A DNA stretch of 64,000 nt from Pseudohalioglobus lutimaris (GCF_002866825.1 NZ_PKUS01000001.1:124001-188000), one strand, 5' to 3'; positions 1 through 9,598 are shown, counted from the stretch's first letter. The notes: a model not told the origin generated them from the letters alone. Numbers and translations are program-made.

Positions 1-261
1 ACGTTTGTCCACCTTGGAGCGCTCGCGTTCCAGGTATCCCTTCCTCTCCAGCCGGTCCAGAATAGAGCACACCGTCGCCTGGCTCAGGCTGACTTCCCTG
101 GCTAACTGCCCGACGGTGGCGCCTTCCAATTTACGGATAGCCTGCAGTAATAGTATCTGCGGCGCGGTGAGCCCGGAAATCTTGGCGAGGTGTTTGGAGT
201 GCATGTCCGTGGCCCGAATAACCCTGCGCAGCGACATCAATACTTGCTCTAGACGATCCAC
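1..261 (-). CDS. MarR-family transcriptional regulator (3' part lies beyond the window)
   Basis: The reverse strand encodes 87 residues of a winged-helix protein running off the left edge. The visible part has the N-terminal dimerisation helix, then the helix-turn-helix stretch ending in LAREVSLSQATVCSILDRLE and the start of the wing (RKGYLERERS, then DKR), which is the MarR signature. I chose the GTG at 261 because an in-frame stop lies a few codons upstream at 298 and GGAG precedes this GTG by 6 nt. It lies 64 bp downstream of the BCCT transporter gene on the same strand, so the two may be co-transcribed and the regulator may control osmolyte uptake; that link is inference. MarR proteins bind short palindromes and usually repress until a ligand binds. 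Confidence 0.85.
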   Translation of the reverse strand, partial: MDRLEQVLMSLRRVIRATDMHSKHLAKISGLTAPQILLLQAIRKLEGATVGQLAREVSLSQATVCSILDRLERKGYLERERSKVDKR

Positions 262-325
262 GATAATCTCCGGTCCTGAGAGTCCAGTCAGGCAGACATT
301 TTAGCGATTTTGGTCGCAGGGTAAA

Positions 326-1891
326 TCATGACACTCTTAATTCGTGCAAGTTGGCACTGAGCCCCTTGTACAGACTGACACACACAAGTAGCAGAATCAG
401 AGTGAAGGGTATACCGGCGATTACCGTCCCGGCCTGCAGAGCCGACAGCGCCTGCTTCCCACCACCGTATAGCAGCGCAGCCGCCAGCAGGCCTTCCATT
501 GTCGCCCAGAAAATGCGCTGGGAAACGGGCGCGTCATGCTTGCCGCCTGCAGTGATACCGTCGATAACCAGAGAACCGGAGTCAGAAGAAGTAATAAAAA
601 ACACCAACACCAACACTACTCCCACCAGCGTTGTCAGGCCACTGTAAGGCAACGCTTCAAGCATCTGGAAGGTTGCCAGGCTCATTGAGATCATGCCATC
701 GGCCAGGCTGCCAATTTCATTCTGCGCCTGATGCAGGCCATTCATGCCAAATACACTCATCCATACCAGCGTCACCAGGGTAGGGACCAGCAGCACGGCA
801 ATGATGAATTCGCGGACGGTTCTCCCCTTGGAGACGCGAGCGATGAAAAGCCCCACGAACGGCGACCAACTCACCCACCATGCCCAGTAAAATACCGTCC
901 AATCCTGCATCCACTGCTCATCTTCACGGCCTGCCCAATTGCTCAGGGGAACAATATTGCCAAGATAATTCCCTGCTGTACTTGCTACCGCGTCGACAAC
1001 GCTGACACTACTGCCAACAAGGATGATGAAAACCAGCAGGGCCAGCGCCAGCAGCATATTGAAATTACTCAGGATTTTGACGCCGCCATCGAGCCCGCGA
1101 ACCACTGAAAGCGTGGCAATAAAAGTGACGAAGATAATAATAGCCACCTTGGTGTTCAGGCCCTCCTCTACGCCGAACAGCATGGTCAAGCCGGCATTGA
1201 CCTGCGACGCCCCCAGGCCAAGGGACGTTGCCAGACCAAATATTGTCGCCAGCACGGCGAAGGTGTCGATAGCATGCCCCTGCCACCCCCAGCAGCGCTC
1301 GCCTAGCAGGGGGTAGAAGGCGGAGCGCAAAGTGAGCGGGAGTTTGCAGTTGTAGCTGAAAAAGGCCAGCGCCAGCGCGATAACGGCGTAGATGGCCCAG
1401 GCGTGAAGCCCCCAATGGTAGAGGGTTGCAGCCATCGCCATTTCGGCCGCCTCCGGTGTCCCCGGCTGAACCCCAAGAGGTGTCCCGGAAATCCCGGTGA
1501 AATAGGTCATCGGCTCAGCCACCCCCCAGAACATCAGGCCAATTCCCATACCTGCGGCAAACAGCATCGAAAACCAGCTGAGGCGGCTGAACTCAGGCCT
1601 CGCATCCACCCCGCCCAACCTGACCCTGGAGACGGGCAGCACCGTAAGCGCGAGGCAGAACAGCAATATGGCGCTGACCGACATCATCATAAAACTGTCA
1701 AAAGTTGCCAAACACCAACTTCGGCCAGCCGCAAGTGCCTGGTTAGTCTCCACAGGAAACTGGATGGTAAAGAGGACAAAGGCAACAATGAAACTGGCGC
1801 TGACGAAGAACACCGGGTTATGGATATCCATGCCCATAACCTGGATATTGTCTTCCCCTATGGTGTAGTCCGAACGGTATTTAGTCGCCAT
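326..1891 (-). CDS. BCCT-family betaine/carnitine/choline transporter
   Basis: A secondary carrier of about 521 residues for quaternary ammonium osmolytes such as glycine betaine, normally driven by the sodium or proton gradient, in the inner membrane. The family glycine-rich stretch is clear (GMGIGLMFWGVAEP near residue 115), as is the tryptophan-rich segment of TM8 (VFYWAWWVSWSPFVGLFIARV), and about 12 hydrophobic segments are seen. Length matches the family (500-680), without the long charged tails of osmosensing members such as BetP. I chose ATG at 1891 because GGGG lies just upstream; a GTG at 1900 would add three residues. The exact substrate cannot be read from the sequence. Confidence 0.92.
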   Translation of the reverse strand: MATKYRSDYTIGEDNIQVMGMDIHNPVFFVSASFIVAFVLFTIQFPVETNQALAAGRSWCLATFDSFMMMSVSAILLFCLALTVLPVSRVRLGGVDARPEFSRLSWFSMLFAAGMGIGLMFWGVAEPMTYFTGISGTPLGVQPGTPEAAEMAMAATLYHWGLHAWAIYAVIALALAFFSYNCKLPLTLRSAFYPLLGERCWGWQGHAIDTFAVLATIFGLATSLGLGASQVNAGLTMLFGVEEGLNTKVAIIIFVTFIATLSVVRGLDGGVKILSNFNMLLALALLVFIILVGSSVSVVDAVASTAGNYLGNIVPLSNWAGREDEQWMQDWTVFYWAWWVSWSPFVGLFIARVSKGRTVREFIIAVLLVPTLVTLVWMSVFGMNGLHQAQNEIGSLADGMISMSLATFQMLEALPYSGLTTLVGVVLVLVFFITSSDSGSLVIDGITAGGKHDAPVSQRIFWATMEGLLAAALLYGGGKQALSALQAGTVIAGIPFTLILLLVCVSLYKGLSANLHELRVS

Positions 1892-2183
1892 CTGCCCCAC
1901 GACGCGCGAAGCGTCACTTAATTAGAATGCCAAGCATTATACGCAGATTGAGATTGCTGGCGCGCCAAATACATAGCCTACAAATTAATACACACTCTAT
2001 TTCTGGGGCCTAACGAGTCTAAAATACCCCAAAATGACGCGATATTCAGATAAATACGGCCTTATTACCATCCAACTTGAGATTGAACGTACAGAAGCGT
2101 TACCCTATTTATTTGTACCGTAATAATTTCTGCTCAAATAATAAAAGCCTGAAAAGAGCGCCCACTTCAAATTCGGAAACTCC
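1892..2183. other. AT-rich divergent intergenic region
   Basis: This 292-bp gap separates the reverse-strand transporter from the forward-strand TonB receptor. It is visibly richer in A and T than its neighbours and must hold both promoters. A possible forward promoter is TTGAAC, 17 bp, TATTTA around 2091-2119, but the -10 match is weak. I see no coding frame or clear palindrome in it. Confidence 0.4.
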
Positions 2184-4613
2184 ATGTTTAAAAAGAATGC
2201 TATGTGCGGGGCCATCCTCGCTGCTTCATCTGTAACGAACATCGCTCACGCTCAACTGGAAGAAGTAATCGTTACCGCCACGAAAAAGTCCGCCAGCACT
2301 CAGGATATCCCTATCGCGATCACTGCACTCGGGCAAGACTCCCTTGAGCAACTGGGCATCAAGGACTTCTCTGATTATCTTATCCACTTACCGGGCGTCA
2401 CGGCCGGTGGTGGCGGCCCTGGCGTCAACACTATTTACATCCGGGGTGTCGCCTCCACCACACCGAACACGACCACTTCCGGCGTCGCCGGACTTGCACC
2501 CAACGTTGCCTTCTACCTGGACGAGCAGCCCCTCACGCAACCCGGACGAAACCTGGACGTATATGCCGCCGACCTCAACCGTGTTGAAGTTCTCAAAGGC
2601 CCGCAGGGCACTCTGTTCGGCGCCAGTTCACAGGCCGGTACGGTACGCCTTATTACCAACAAGCCGGACCCCAGCGGCTTCGCTGGAAACGTCAAAGTAG
2701 GCGCGGCATATACAAAGGAAGGTGACCCCAGCTACAACCTGGAAGGCATGGTCAACGTCCCCATTTCAGACAACTTCACCCTGCGCGCTGTTGGCTACAC
2801 CGATAAGCAGGGAGGCTATATCGACAACGTGGCTGGCACCCTGACCACGCGGGAGAGCGCCCGCTTCCAGCCCGGTGGATTTCAGGGTAGCGAGGACTTC
2901 TCCAATGTTAGTTTCCTGAGCGCTGAGAACGGCCGGGAAACCAAGGAAAACTTCAACGAGGCAAGCTACACCGGCGCGCGCCTGAGCGGGCTCTGGGACA
3001 TCAACGATGATTGGAGCCTGTTGGTCGGCGCCGCAAAGCAGAACATCGATACTGATGGCGTCTTCTTCCAGGACCCGGAACTCGACGACCTGGAAATCGC
3101 CCGCTACGAGCGAGATGAGCTCGACGACGATTTCGAAAACTACAACTGGACCGTGAACGGGCGCCTGGGGACACTGGACGTGATCTACACAGGTGCGTAC
3201 ACGGAGCGTGAAGCCCAGTCCAATATCGACTACACCGATTACCTCTTCGTCGGCCAGTACATTCCCTACTATATCTGCGACGCCTCGGTTTCATATCCCG
3301 GTGACGCAGGACCCGGTGGCACCTGCCAGGCACCCAACCTGTTTGTAAAGAGTGCTGTGGATACGGAAGTGCAAACCCACGAATTCCGGATTTCTACCGA
3401 CCAGAGCGGTCGCGTTCGCGCCATCGTTGGCGCCTTCTACAGCGATATGGAAATACTTGAGGACAACCAGTTCACCTATCCTGGGTCGACCCAGGTGGTC
3501 GCCTTTGATGGTGAAAGCATTGGCTTCGGCCCCAACTTCTCCGCCGAAGGCGCGACGGTCCAGGATAGAGGCCAGTGGGATCCGGGTGTTATCTTCCGTA
3601 ACGATGTGAAGCGCACTGATGAACAAAAGGGTGTTTTTGGTGAGCTTAATTTCGATCTGACCGATCAATTCACCGCCACCCTGGGCGCGCGCTGGTACGA
3701 CATCGAAGTTGACCTGCTGGGCAGCGCGTCGGGCTCCTTTGGCAACCTGGGCGCAGACGAAGACAACAACGCAGGCAACAACCTCGACGAAATTTTCAGT
3801 GGCGAGAATGACAAAGCCGAAACTGATGGCGTGATTGGTAAAGTCAGTCTCACCTGGACACCTACTGCGGACAGCCTCTACTACGTTACCTGGTCGGAAG
3901 GCTATCGCCCCGGCTTCCTCAACCGTCCAGGCGGTTCGGTATCGCAAGATGGCAGTTACACCGTGCCCTTTGCAATGGATACCGACAATGTTACCAACTA
4001 CGAGCTGGGTTGGAAGCTTGATCTTCTCGACGCCTCGCTGCGCTTCAACGGGGACATCTTCTTCGTGGAGATCGAGGACATGCAGATTGGTATCTTCGAC
4101 CCCAGCATTACCAACCTGTTTTTCTCCGACAACGCTGCGGATGCAGAGGTTACCGGGATAGAGGGTGACATCACCTGGGCACCGCGTTCTGTGCCCGGCC
4201 TAATTCTGTCCGGCGGATTCTCCATCCTCGACACAGAAATCACCGAAAGCTTCGTCTCCAGCTTCGTTAAGGAGGGCGACGAACTGGCGTTTGCGCCAGA
4301 GCTGCAGGCCACGCTCAATGCCAGGTATGAATGGGACCTCTCCGGCGGCAACCTGGGTCACGTGATGTCTTATGTCAGCTACTCGGATGAGGTCAACACC
4401 GATATCGTGGCGGACAATAGCATCACGCTGGACAGTTGGTACCTGTGGGGCGCCAGCGCCGGTGTTAGCGCGGCTGACTGGACCGCCGAGCTGTACGCGG
4501 AGAACCTGACCGATGAAAGAGCGGAGATCTCGGGCAACGCCATATTCAACAGAGCCAGAGTGACCGTGACCAGACCCCGTACGCTGGGGCTGCGCTTCAC
4601 TTACGACTTCTGA
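2184..4613 (+). CDS. TonB-dependent outer-membrane receptor
   Basis: An 809-residue outer-membrane receptor that imports a substrate using TonB/ExbBD energy. Residues 1-23 form a signal peptide ending AHA; a TonB box (EEVIVTAT) follows at about 26-33; the plug domain covers roughly 45-165 with the family motifs YIRGV and RVEVLKGPQGTLFG; the rest is a 22-strand barrel ending in the expected aromatic residue (FTYDF). There is no N-terminal STN signalling domain, unlike the receptor at 12482. Length and the long acidic loops resemble receptors for plant- or algal-derived compounds in marine and sphingomonad-type bacteria, but the substrate is unknown. It is followed by a strong terminator and then a TPR-sulfotransferase gene. 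Confidence 0.93.
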   Translation: MFKKNAMCGAILAASSVTNIAHAQLEEVIVTATKKSASTQDIPIAITALGQDSLEQLGIKDFSDYLIHLPGVTAGGGGPGVNTIYIRGVASTTPNTTTSGVAGLAPNVAFYLDEQPLTQPGRNLDVYAADLNRVEVLKGPQGTLFGASSQAGTVRLITNKPDPSGFAGNVKVGAAYTKEGDPSYNLEGMVNVPISDNFTLRAVGYTDKQGGYIDNVAGTLTTRESARFQPGGFQGSEDFSNVSFLSAENGRETKENFNEASYTGARLSGLWDINDDWSLLVGAAKQNIDTDGVFFQDPELDDLEIARYERDELDDDFENYNWTVNGRLGTLDVIYTGAYTEREAQSNIDYTDYLFVGQYIPYYICDASVSYPGDAGPGGTCQAPNLFVKSAVDTEVQTHEFRISTDQSGRVRAIVGAFYSDMEILEDNQFTYPGSTQVVAFDGESIGFGPNFSAEGATVQDRGQWDPGVIFRNDVKRTDEQKGVFGELNFDLTDQFTATLGARWYDIEVDLLGSASGSFGNLGADEDNNAGNNLDEIFSGENDKAETDGVIGKVSLTWTPTADSLYYVTWSEGYRPGFLNRPGGSVSQDGSYTVPFAMDTDNVTNYELGWKLDLLDASLRFNGDIFFVEIEDMQIGIFDPSITNLFFSDNAADAEVTGIEGDITWAPRSVPGLILSGGFSILDTEITESFVSSFVKEGDELAFAPELQATLNARYEWDLSGGNLGHVMSYVSYSDEVNTDIVADNSITLDSWYLWGASAGVSAADWTAELYAENLTDERAEISGNAIFNRARVTVTRPRTLGLRFTYDF

Positions 4614-4633
4614 TGGGCTACTCGCCACACCCG

Positions 4634-4668
4634 TGTCCCGGCGTTAAACTGCCGGGACATTCTTTATT
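4634..4668 (+). terminator. Rho-independent terminator after the TonB receptor
   Basis: A perfect 8-bp stem (GTCCCGGC / GCCGGGAC, extended by one T-A pair) closes an 8-nt loop and is followed by ATTCTTTATT. It lies 21 bp after the receptor stop and before the sulfotransferase start, so it should limit read-through between the two genes. Confidence 0.8.
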
Positions 4669-4685
4669 CTGCCCCAGGGTTTCCC

Positions 4686-6680
4686 ATGACGGCCACCTCG
4701 GCTGATCCCCAGCCTGCCGATATCCAGAAGAAAATTGCGTCCGGCGACTTTACCGCCGCCCTGCAGGATATCAACGCACTACTCGCAACTAACCCGGACG
4801 ACGCCGAAGCGCTCTATATGGCGGCAGTATGCTACCGCTACACAGCGCAATACGATCAGGCACAGGCATGCCTGAGCAGGCTCATGCCTCTGCCGCATGA
4901 CAGGGGACGGGGGTATCAGGAGCAGGGTCACCTGCATATGGCTCAAAAACGCCCGGAGCAGGCGCTGGCGGCGTTCGCCAACGCCACCCAGTTGAACCCG
5001 GTTTTGCTGGCGAGCTGGCGCAATCAGCAGCAGATACTAATGGCGATGAACCGGCCGGCTGCTGCGCAGCAAGCGCTCGCCCAGGTGCAACGCCTGCAGG
5101 CTTTACCCAAAGCGCTGGTCGCGGTGACGGACCTGATGTCTCAAGGCAAGCTGTTAAAGGCTGACACGCTATGCCGCAGGTTCCTGCAGGCCAACCCGAC
5201 TCACGTGGAGGGAATGCGGCTGCTGGCTGAGTTGGCTGTACAGTTCGGCGCCCTGGAAGACGCTGAGTACCTGCTGGAGAGCGCGGCGGACTTCGCCCCT
5301 GACAACACTCAGGTAAAGGTGGATCTGGTCGGTGTGCTGCGCAAGCGGCATAAGTTCACGCAGGCCCTGGAGGCGGCGGCAACGCTCTACCGGAGACAGC
5401 CAGAAAACCCCCAGCTGATGTCCTTGTACGCTATCGAAAAAATGCAAATGGGAGACTATGAGGGCGCGCTGGATTTGTTCGACCTGGTACTGGAACGGCT
5501 GCCGGGCGATGCAATCACCCTGACATCGCGCGGCCACGCCATGAAAACCTGCGGCCAGCAACGCGAGGCCATTGCAAGCTATCGGGCAGCGATTGCCAGC
5601 AACCACTGGTACGGCGAGGCCTACTACGCGCTTTCCAACCTGAAAACCTACCGCTTCACCGAAGATGAAGTCGCGGCGATGCTGGCCCTGGAACAACGCG
5701 AGGAACTGGCCCCGGCAAGCCAGGTACACCTGGCATTCGCACTCGGCAAGGCGCTCGAGGATCAGCACGATTACGCCCGTTCATTTGCCTTCTATGCACG
5801 GGGAAACCGCCTGCAGCGTCAGCAGAGTAACTATGATCCCGACAAGATGTCGGAAGAGCTCAAGGCACAGCGCTCGTATTTCACTCGTGCGCTTCTCGAC
5901 AGCCGGGCGCACGCTGGCTGTTTGGCGCCGGACCCAATCTTCATCGTCGGCTTACCCAGAGCCGGATCAACTTTACTGGAGCAAATACTGTCTTCGCATA
6001 GCAAGGTCGAGGGCACGATGGAACTCCCCAACATCCTTTCAACGGCGCAGAAACTTCGGCGTCAGGGCATGAACAATAGCGGCAGGCCCTACCCGGAACT
6101 ACTGCAGGACCTCAACGACGAGGAACTCCTCTCACTGGGCCAGCAGTATATTGATGAAACGAGCATCCACCGGCAAGTAGCACCGTTCTTCATCGATAAA
6201 ATGCCTAACAACTTCCGTCATATCGGACTTATCAAACTCATATTGCCCAACGCAAGGATCATTGATGCGCGCAGGCACCCCATGGCCTGCTGTTTTAGTG
6301 GGTTCAAGCAACTGTTCGCAGAAGGGCAGGAGTTCAGCTATGACCTTGTCGATTTTGGCCGGTACTACAACGACTATGTTGAACTTATGAGCCATTGGGA
6401 TGAGGTTGCACCTGATGCCGTGCTGCGCGTGCACTACGAAAACGTGGTGACAGACCTGGAAGGGCAGGTGAGACGAATTCTCGAGTATTGCGGACTACCG
6501 TTTGAGCAGGCCTGTCTCGACTTCCACAACACAGAGCGTGCTGTACGCACAGCGAGCTCGGAACAGGTTCGGCAGCCCATATACCAAAGCGGTATCGAGC
6601 AATGGATGAACTTCAGACCGTTCCTGGGCAAACTCGAAGAGACACTCAAGCCCTCCCTCGACCAGTATCCTGCCGGCTGA
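4686..6680 (+). CDS. TPR-repeat sulfotransferase
   Basis: A 664-residue cytoplasmic fusion. Residues 1 to about 390 are a tandem array of tetratricopeptide helices (for example ALYMAAVCYRYTAQYDQAQA), a protein-binding superhelix. From about 415 there is a PAPS-dependent sulfotransferase domain: the 5'-phosphosulfate loop is IFIVGLPRAGSTLLEQILSS and the 3'-phosphate motif is IDARRHPMACCFSGF at about 525. Sulfotransferases of this group resemble tyrosylprotein sulfotransferases; the acceptor here is unknown. AGGG sits 6 nt before the ATG. It follows a TonB receptor in the same orientation with a terminator between, a pairing I recall from other proteobacteria. No signal peptide is visible. Confidence 0.9.
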   Translation: MTATSADPQPADIQKKIASGDFTAALQDINALLATNPDDAEALYMAAVCYRYTAQYDQAQACLSRLMPLPHDRGRGYQEQGHLHMAQKRPEQALAAFANATQLNPVLLASWRNQQQILMAMNRPAAAQQALAQVQRLQALPKALVAVTDLMSQGKLLKADTLCRRFLQANPTHVEGMRLLAELAVQFGALEDAEYLLESAADFAPDNTQVKVDLVGVLRKRHKFTQALEAAATLYRRQPENPQLMSLYAIEKMQMGDYEGALDLFDLVLERLPGDAITLTSRGHAMKTCGQQREAIASYRAAIASNHWYGEAYYALSNLKTYRFTEDEVAAMLALEQREELAPASQVHLAFALGKALEDQHDYARSFAFYARGNRLQRQQSNYDPDKMSEELKAQRSYFTRALLDSRAHAGCLAPDPIFIVGLPRAGSTLLEQILSSHSKVEGTMELPNILSTAQKLRRQGMNNSGRPYPELLQDLNDEELLSLGQQYIDETSIHRQVAPFFIDKMPNNFRHIGLIKLILPNARIIDARRHPMACCFSGFKQLFAEGQEFSYDLVDFGRYYNDYVELMSHWDEVAPDAVLRVHYENVVTDLEGQVRRILEYCGLPFEQACLDFHNTERAVRTASSEQVRQPIYQSGIEQWMNFRPFLGKLEETLKPSLDQYPAG

Positions 6681-6822
6681 CCTGACAAACCCCCGCCTGC
6701 GTTTTCAGGTCTTGTCACCCAACAGGTCGTGGGAGAGAGAACGACCACGGCTCCGGAGTTCGAGCCCTTCCTCTGCGAATACAGATCACTACGAGACAGC
6801 GCGCCATCCTGGCCCGTTGGCG

Positions 6823-7857
6823 CTACCCTCGCCGGTTCTGCTGCTCAGCCAGTAAAGAGACCATGGAAGCGACGGCCTGTAAGTCAGTCTTCCCGACGGC
6901 CAGGCGGGGGCCAAGCTGTTCATGCAGCCATTCAATGGAACGCTGTGGAATCGCCAACAGATCCTCTTCATCACGGATGCCAATGTCATCATCTGCATCA
7001 GTTTCCTCAGCGAGAGAGAATCCCGCTCGTTCTTTAAAGCGCTCAATTTCCTCCTGCGTTAATACCACCAGCTTCTGATACAACGCACTGTTAAACCGCA
7101 AAGGTTCACCGCGCAGTTCCGTCAGCTTTCTCACCAGGGCGCGATCTCCCCTGGCCAGGACAGGATTAAACTTGCGGTAGGCATATAGCAACTGAATGGC
7201 CGGCAGCGAGAGCCCGGCATTGACCGGAGTCGAAACACTGCCCTGTGCGGCCTTTAGTCCCAGCTTATCCAGAAAGTGCGCGACCACGTCCCTTTGTGGG
7301 AAGCACGCGCTGTCATACTTGTAGGCATGAACATTTTCCTTGCCAAAGACGCTGTCCTGCAAATCTAGTGTATGGCAGTAGGCGAGCGGGAACTTATCCT
7401 CCAGCGTCGTGGCACCGTGCTTCAGTTTCTCCTGGAATGCACTTTCCATGCGCGCCTTGATTGGTCGGAAATATTGATGGAGCGTGATCTGGCTGAAAAA
7501 GGGCGATACGAAATCCCGCAGCGCCTGCAGCTCTGGCAGATTGAACGCACCGATCGCTTCGGCAGAAAGAATAGACAGCGGTGCGCTGCTCTGGCCCGCC
7601 TGCTCAGCCAGAACCGACCTGGCGCGCTTGCGCATATCGGCACTATCCGCGGCATCCAGCTGCCGGCTGCGAAAGGCAGGGAGCTCCGCAATATCGTGCT
7701 TGAAAGCCTGCAGCATCCACGGGGAGGCGTTTGGTTTACCCCTGTTCAGGTAAGCGACACCATCCATACGCTGCCAGTTATCGAACAGGTAGCGCTGGAT
7801 CGCGGAAGAGCCGGTCTTATGGCTTCCCGCATGAACGATGAGTTGCTGCTTTTCCAC
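6823..7857 (-). CDS. Sulfotransferase-like P-loop protein
   Basis: A 344-residue protein beginning with a beta strand and phosphate loop, IVHAGSHKTGSSAIQRYL (residues about 7-24), the form of 5'-PSB motif seen in divergent prokaryotic sulfotransferase-like proteins, where KTG(S/T)S(S/A) replaces the usual PRxGST. I do not see an unmistakable 3'-PB motif, so activity is uncertain. It ends a three-gene reverse-strand run (VOC protein, cupin, this gene; gaps 58 and 32 bp). It is convergent with the TPR-sulfotransferase, so two sulfotransferase-fold proteins lie end to end, which suggests a shared sulfation theme. No Shine-Dalgarno sequence stands out before the ATG. Confidence 0.65.
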   Translation of the reverse strand: MEKQQLIVHAGSHKTGSSAIQRYLFDNWQRMDGVAYLNRGKPNASPWMLQAFKHDIAELPAFRSRQLDAADSADMRKRARSVLAEQAGQSSAPLSILSAEAIGAFNLPELQALRDFVSPFFSQITLHQYFRPIKARMESAFQEKLKHGATTLEDKFPLAYCHTLDLQDSVFGKENVHAYKYDSACFPQRDVVAHFLDKLGLKAAQGSVSTPVNAGLSLPAIQLLYAYRKFNPVLARGDRALVRKLTELRGEPLRFNSALYQKLVVLTQEEIERFKERAGFSLAEETDADDDIGIRDEEDLLAIPQRSIEWLHEQLGPRLAVGKTDLQAVASMVSLLAEQQNRRG

Positions 7858-7889
7858 TAACGACTATCCATGGCAAACGGCACGCGAAT

Positions 7890-8249
7890 TCAGGGTTCCA
7901 GGTTCACATAATTTTCCTGCCTGAACCGCGGGGTACAGACACAAAGAAACACCAGGTCCTGTTCACCGATATTGGTGATGCACTGACTTTCGCCTGCAGC
8001 AATGGTCACAACATCCAGTTCACCCACCGTGAGCGTTTCACGCCCGCCAAGTGATACCTGCCCTTCACCGGTGAGAATCACGTAGCGCTCTGCGGTGCCA
8101 TGCAGCGCGTGTAACTGTGTGGTTACGCCAGGCTCCACCCTGGCGCGGGCGATGGAACAACCCTCGTCCAGAGGCGAGTTGTGCAACTCCAGAATGTGAC
8201 ACTGTTCCGAGGTATGGAACTCCGCCTCCGGGCTATAACGGGAAATCAT
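7890..8249 (-). CDS. Cupin-domain protein
   Basis: A 119-residue single-domain cupin. The first metal-binding motif is visible as HALHGTAERYVILTGEG (two histidines and a glutamate with the G at the turn), followed by the second half-barrel (GELDVVTIAAGESQCITNIG), in which the usual second histidine is replaced by Gln-Cys. Family members bind a divalent metal and act as small enzymes or sensors; the substrate cannot be deduced. AAGGAG lies upstream of the ATG. It is the middle gene of a likely operon with a VOC protein and a sulfotransferase-like protein. Confidence 0.8.
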   Translation of the reverse strand: MISRYSPEAEFHTSEQCHILELHNSPLDEGCSIARARVEPGVTTQLHALHGTAERYVILTGEGQVSLGGRETLTVGELDVVTIAAGESQCITNIGEQDLVFLCVCTPRFRQENYVNLEP

Positions 8250-8307
8250 CGTTGTCTTCTCCTTGAGACTACGGCGTCTTAGTGCGCAGCAAATAATCAG
8301 CTACACA

Positions 8308-8706
8308 CTACGAAGGGTTGGAACGGGCCACCACGGCATGATCGTAAGTGGTTATCTCGTGGCAGTTTCCGTCAGGGTCCACAAAGTACATTGACCACGC
8401 CAGGCTGTGGTCCGCCAGACGCACGTCCACAGCCTGTGCTTTCAAATGCTCCAGCCAGGCCAGGAACTCATCACCCGTTGCGCCGAATGCAACCGTAGAG
8501 GCCGGCCGGGGATCCGCCGACTCAAACAGTGCAAGGTGCACTGTTCCATCATCGTTCTTCAAAGTAAGGGGGCCGCCGTCTACCGCCCAAACGGCCAGGC
8601 CCTCATCGCGCGAGAACCCCAGCACACGCTGGTACCAGCTTTCGGACTCGGCCCAATCAGCAACATACACATGGACGTGGTCTATTCTGTTTACAGTCGG
8701 TGACAT
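8308..8706 (-). CDS. VOC-superfamily (glyoxalase/dioxygenase fold) protein
   Basis: A 132-residue protein of two beta-alpha-beta-beta-beta units. The N-terminus RIDHVHVYVADWAESESWYQ is the classic first module with a metal-ligand histidine (IDHV), and the C-terminal module ends in MYFVDPDGNCHEITTYD with the second ligand region (D-P-D-G-N-C-H-E). The substrate is unknown; the fold serves glyoxalases, extradiol dioxygenases and resistance proteins. GAGGG precedes the start. It is the first gene of the reverse-strand run 8706-6823 and is divergent from the GNAT gene 94 bp away. Confidence 0.85.
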   Translation of the reverse strand: MSPTVNRIDHVHVYVADWAESESWYQRVLGFSRDEGLAVWAVDGGPLTLKNDDGTVHLALFESADPRPASTVAFGATGDEFLAWLEHLKAQAVDVRLADHSLAWSMYFVDPDGNCHEITTYDHAVVARSNPS

Positions 8707-8800
8707 CGTGTACCCTCGCTGTGCTCACCCAGACATCAATGATAACCCACTGGCTGGCCTGATTAGCGGCTATAAAAATTTTTCCACAGGAACAGTAGTG

Positions 8801-9598
8801 ATGAGCAATGAAAAACTCATAGATCGATTTCGCAAGGCTGAATTCCCCCCGGGGCTGACCAAGGATGTGGAACAATTTATTGCAGCTGCAACCGCCTTAC
8901 GACCGCTCTATCCGCCCGCGCTGCTTTACCAGATCGATTTCGGGGAACGAACCCTGCTCCGTGAGTTGACCGCCCCCGAAGAACACGACAGCCACTGGTG
9001 GCAGACCGGGCTGCACATTGTCCGCAAGGGCATTGCAGAGCACCCGGCACTACAAGCGGAGTTCTCTGCGGTGCTGGAAAATCTGTACACACAGCTGACC
9101 TCGCGACTGGGGCCCTACACTGACGTCAGCCTGCGCGAGATCACAGAAGATACCGTAACCGGAATCTGCCTGCTGAGTGAAGTGGTTACTTACCCCCAGA
9201 ATACATTTGTCGCACCCAACGCCTACTCGTTGGCGCAGGCGTTGTTTAATCACAAAGCCTGGTACCGGGCCGTTTACTCGGGCAAGGCGCCGGTGGGCTT
9301 CATCATGCTGGAAGCGGACGCGGAGAAGCCCGAGTACTACCTCTGGCGCTTCATGATCGCTCCGCAGTTTCAGCGCAGTGGATTCGGGGCACGGGCAATT
9401 GAATTACTGGTTGAACACGTGAAGCAGCAACCGAATGCGCGTGAGTTGCTGTTGAGCTATATAGACCACGAACAAGGACCAGCGGAATTTTACCGGCGCC
9501 TGGGTTTTGTTGAAACGGGCGAGATAGTGGAAGGCGAGGTGGTTATGCGGCTGAACCTGGAAGTCACATCGCCCGGATTATCGCCAAGCGAAAGCTAG
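8801..9598 (+). CDS. GNAT-family N-acetyltransferase with an N-terminal extension
   Basis: A 265-residue protein. The last ~150 residues are a GNAT domain related to spermidine/spermine acetyltransferases: VSLREITEDTV opens it, the acetyl-CoA loop is QRSGFGARAIELL, and the end is the typical YRRLGFVETGE. The first ~100 residues are extra, mostly helical and not recognised. The open frame extends far upstream, antisense to the VOC gene, but the ATG at 8801 is the first plausible start, with AGGA 11-12 nt upstream, and lies just beyond the divergent gene's start. The substrate is unknown; polyamine-like amines are a guess from the family. Confidence 0.8.
   Translation: MSNEKLIDRFRKAEFPPGLTKDVEQFIAAATALRPLYPPALLYQIDFGERTLLRELTAPEEHDSHWWQTGLHIVRKGIAEHPALQAEFSAVLENLYTQLTSRLGPYTDVSLREITEDTVTGICLLSEVVTYPQNTFVAPNAYSLAQALFNHKAWYRAVYSGKAPVGFIMLEADAEKPEYYLWRFMIAPQFQRSGFGARAIELLVEHVKQQPNARELLLSYIDHEQGPAEFYRRLGFVETGEIVEGEVVMRLNLEVTSPGLSPSES

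Noticed and set aside
3291-3947. 218-codon reverse frame within the first TonB receptor
   Set aside because: Antisense shadow of a clear receptor with no motif of its own.
8348-8800. Long upstream extension of the GNAT reading frame
   Set aside because: It is antisense to the VOC gene and only the ATG at 8801 has a plausible ribosome site; the extension has no family content.
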